A stretch of 15,894 bases of DNA. Source: DASRJW01 sp035649435. GTDB taxonomy: Bacteria > Krumholzibacteriota > Krumholzibacteriia > G020349025. Made by a program: the position numbers and the translations under genes. The stretch's first letter is position 1. Every line of letters starts with the position of its first letter. Below, one piece after another: positions 14,031-15,894 of the stretch. Where the stretch lies: NCBI GenBank assembly GCA_035649435.1, contig DASRJO010000189.1, positions 1 through 15,894 on the forward strand, read 5' to 3'. Under the pieces are notes generated by a model. That model made no database searches. It was not told where the DNA came from and saw only the letters and a list, made by a program, of their open reading frames with translations.

Positions 14031-15056
14031 ATGCGCAAGTTGGCGGTTTTCCTCGCGACTTTCTGTCTGCTCACGAGTCCCACCGCGTGGGCGCACGACG
14101 AAAAGGTACAAGCAGAGCTTCTCGACGAGATTCTTCGGCTCACACAAGCCGAAGTGCCGGACCACATTGTTCTCGAGCAGATCGAAGCCTGGGGATTCGC
14201 ATTCGAGCTCACGGCTGATGACATCGTCGAGCTGCGCGCGCTCGGTGTGAGCGATGCGGTGCTGGAAGCACTCGTGCACACGGATAGCGCGCCGGAGTAC
14301 ATCGCAGATGACGGTCCGAACGTGTATTTCAGCGCCGGATACTATTCGCCGTGGTACTACTACCCCTACGCTTGGGGTGGTTACTGCGATCCGTTCCCGC
14401 GTCTGTACGCTTCCTACTACTATCCGTTCTATTACGGCGCGAGCTACTTCGGCTACTACGGCTGGTGCGGAAGCACGTACTACGCACACTACAACCCCAA
14501 TTGCTATCGGCGCGAATCCTGGCATGCCGGACGTGGTGGCGCGACTGCGCCTTACACCGTGGCGGCGAATCTCCCGTCGCGGCGCGCGGCGGACGGTGTC
14601 GCGCCAGCGAGTACATCGACCCAGCGGGCTGCGGCGACCGCGCCGCGCGTGATTCGCGGCCGCTCGGGCGATCGCGATCGCGACATGATCCGGCGCGCGA
14701 ACGTTCTCAGGACCACCGAAGCAGGACGCGGGTCACGCCGCTCCGCGGACGCGGGCGTAGCTCCGGCACGTGGATCCGGTGCATCGCAGTCGCTGCCCAG
14801 CAGGTTGCAACGCGACGTGCGGGGACGCACCAACGGTCAATCGCTGCGCGCGGCGAGACCGGGTTCGGCGTCGCGTTCTGCATCCCCCGTGCGGTCCTCA
14901 CCCTCATGGTCCAACAGCAGCTCGCGCGGACGAAATCTGAGCATGCCGCGCAGTTCGACCATGCGCTCTCAACCATCGATGCGCGCGCAATCGGCACCAC
15001 GCATGCAGGCACCCTCCTCGGTGGGAGCGCGCTTCGGTGCCGCGAGGTCGAGGTAG
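14031..15056 (+). CDS. Secreted protein with helical module, tyrosine-rich core and basic Ser/Arg-rich tail
   Basis: A 341-residue protein in four parts. A signal peptide occupies residues 1-21 (MRKLAVFLATFCLLTSPTAWA). A predicted helical module (25-83) includes DHIVLEQIEAWGFAFELTADD and LGVSDAVLEALV, a pattern I associate with small domains in exported proteins. The Tyr-rich segment 99-159 has 21 tyrosines in 61 residues, in runs such as YYSPWYYYPYAWGGY, with cysteines 119, 146 and 158. The tail, from about 160 to 341, is low complexity, rich in Arg, Ser, Ala and Pro and strongly basic. The ATG at 14031 follows AGGGGG. No catalytic motif is visible, so a structural or surface-coat role is inferred. 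The gene ends at TAG, 24 bases before a strong terminator. Confidence 0.8.
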   Translation: MRKLAVFLATFCLLTSPTAWAHDEKVQAELLDEILRLTQAEVPDHIVLEQIEAWGFAFELTADDIVELRALGVSDAVLEALVHTDSAPEYIADDGPNVYFSAGYYSPWYYYPYAWGGYCDPFPRLYASYYYPFYYGASYFGYYGWCGSTYYAHYNPNCYRRESWHAGRGGATAPYTVAANLPSRRAADGVAPASTSTQRAAATAPRVIRGRSGDRDRDMIRRANVLRTTEAGRGSRRSADAGVAPARGSGASQSLPSRLQRDVRGRTNGQSLRAARPGSASRSASPVRSSPSWSNSSSRGRNLSMPRSSTMRSQPSMRAQSAPRMQAPSSVGARFGAARSR

Positions 15057-15080
15057 AATCTCCAGGACATGCATGAGACG

Positions 15081-15109
15081 GCGGCCTCCACAGAGGCCGC
15101 TTTTGCTTT
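15081..15109 (+). terminator. Intrinsic terminator after the tyrosine-rich gene
   Basis: A perfect 8-bp stem GCGGCCTC (15081-15088) and GAGGCCGC (15093-15100) with a four-base CACA loop, followed immediately by TTTTGCTTT. This is a textbook Rho-independent terminator on the plus strand, placed between the plus-strand gene and the convergent methyltransferase. Confidence 0.92.
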
Positions 15110-15131
15110 CTCGCTGTTGAGTCGGCGCGAG

Positions 15132-15894
15132 CTAACGCGAATTGGATGAACGCCGCGTCTTGCTGCTGGTGGAATTCGGCCGCGATGACGCGCCGCGGGA
15201 GCGCGAGGGTCGCGCGGGAGCTTGCTTGGCAGTCGTGCTCTTGTGCCGGGGCGCCGGCGGTCTCTTCCGTTGGGGTGTTGTCCTCGGACCGCGCCCACGT
15301 ACTGGCGGCGGAGCGCTCGAGTCGGGGCCACCCGGGACGGCTTGTGGACTCTCGGCGCGCGGCTCGGCTGGGCGCGCGACCTCCACTTTCGCCGCCGGGC
15401 GCGGCAAGACGACGAGGGCGCGTTTGCCGGGTCGAGTGGCGGCAACGAGCGAAACGTTGGAGGGCGACTCCATCGGCAGCTCGGTCACGTCCTGGAAGCC
15501 CGCGGCTGCGAGCCAGGCGGAGATCTCACCGAAGCTGTAGGTCCGTCCGCGTGTCGACAGCAGCATCTCCAAGGCGAAGAGTGCCCCGTTCGCGGGTTCG
15601 GTGTGATCGGCACTCATGACGTGATCCTTGATGATCAATGTCCCGCCGGGGTTCAGGACTTCGAAGATGTGGGTGAGGATCTGCCGGTTCGTGGGCTCGG
15701 CTTCGGCATGGAGGATGTTGGACAGGAGGGCGACATCGTATGGCCCGCCTTGGATCGAGTCGCGCCGATAGTCGGCCTCCAACATCCGGACACGACCGCT
15801 GAGATCGAACTCGCGCAGGATCTTGCGCGTGATCTTCAGCGTCTCGGGCAGATCCACGACGGTGGCTTCGAGCTGTGGGTTGGCGCGGCAGAAT
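15132..15894 (-). CDS. O-methyltransferase (plant-type/hydroxyneurosporene-like family), 5' end off the window, with disordered tail
   Basis: Partial: the frame is open through the right edge (FCRANPQLEATVVDLPETLK before and across 15857). The visible part is the SAM-binding half of a class I O-methyltransferase of the methyltransf_2 type. It shows ATVVDLPE, RVRMLEADYRRD, DVALLSNILHAEAE, LNPGGTLIIKDHV and TYSFGEISAWLAAAGF, the characteristic order. These enzymes move a methyl group from S-adenosylmethionine to a hydroxyl, often on aromatic or polyketide-like small molecules. The glycine-rich SAM loop and dimerisation domain lie outside. After the domain ends (about base 15425) there are roughly 97 extra residues rich in Pro, Arg, Lys, Ser and Ala with no fold signal, unusual for this family. 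The substrate cannot be predicted. Confidence 0.85.
   Translation of the reverse strand, partial: FCRANPQLEATVVDLPETLKITRKILREFDLSGRVRMLEADYRRDSIQGGPYDVALLSNILHAEAEPTNRQILTHIFEVLNPGGTLIIKDHVMSADHTEPANGALFALEMLLSTRGRTYSFGEISAWLAAAGFQDVTELPMESPSNVSLVAATRPGKRALVVLPRPAAKVEVARPAEPRAESPQAVPGGPDSSAPPPVRGRGPRTTPQRKRPPAPRHKSTTAKQAPARPSRSRGASSRPNSTSSKTRRSSNSR

Overview
The window comes from a high-GC bacterial chromosome with strong GGAGG-type ribosome binding sites and some GTG and TTG starts. Gene content (GDP-deoxysugar pathway, S9-family beta-propeller protein, tyrosine-rich secreted protein, TPR-linked membrane protease) fits a free-living Gram-negative-like lineage such as Planctomycetota, Myxococcota or a relative. 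Nothing here fixes the phylum, and no rRNA or tRNA gene was recognised.

Layout. 1-3070 looks accessory: the end of an unrecognised ORF, a 50-bp tandem repeat array (313-542), a gene-poor stretch, a compact type II toxin-antitoxin pair (Phd/YefM-like antitoxin plus VapC-like PIN toxin, 1040-1613) with a palindromic operator on its -10 box, a degenerate ATP-grasp gene (1626-2762, minus), and a 32-bp repeat cluster (2956-3069) whose last unit supplies the ribosome binding site of a DUF971 gene (3070-3402). 3466-9684 is a minus-strand run, transcribed right to left: gmd, rmd, a GT4 glycosyltransferase, an S9C-like protein and citrate synthase. The first three are almost gapless and should make GDP-D-rhamnose and transfer a sugar to a glycan. 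9942-10547 is a plus-strand isochorismatase/nicotinamidase-fold protein. A convergent terminator hairpin then precedes a large minus-strand membrane metalloprotease with TPR-like repeats (11052-13340). Two plus-strand secreted proteins follow, the second tyrosine-rich and closed by a clear intrinsic terminator. The right edge cuts an O-methyltransferase with a long basic disordered tail.

The main unusual signal is that three intact, well-translated-looking ORFs from enzyme superfamilies have lost or swapped key active-site residues. The ATP-grasp protein lacks its metal ligands and much of the nucleotide-binding region. The S9C protein has Ser to Asp and His to Glu in the triad. The nicotinamidase-like protein has Cys to Gly plus two lost metal ligands. 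I do not see a coherent new defence or mobile system; the toxin-antitoxin pair is a known type.
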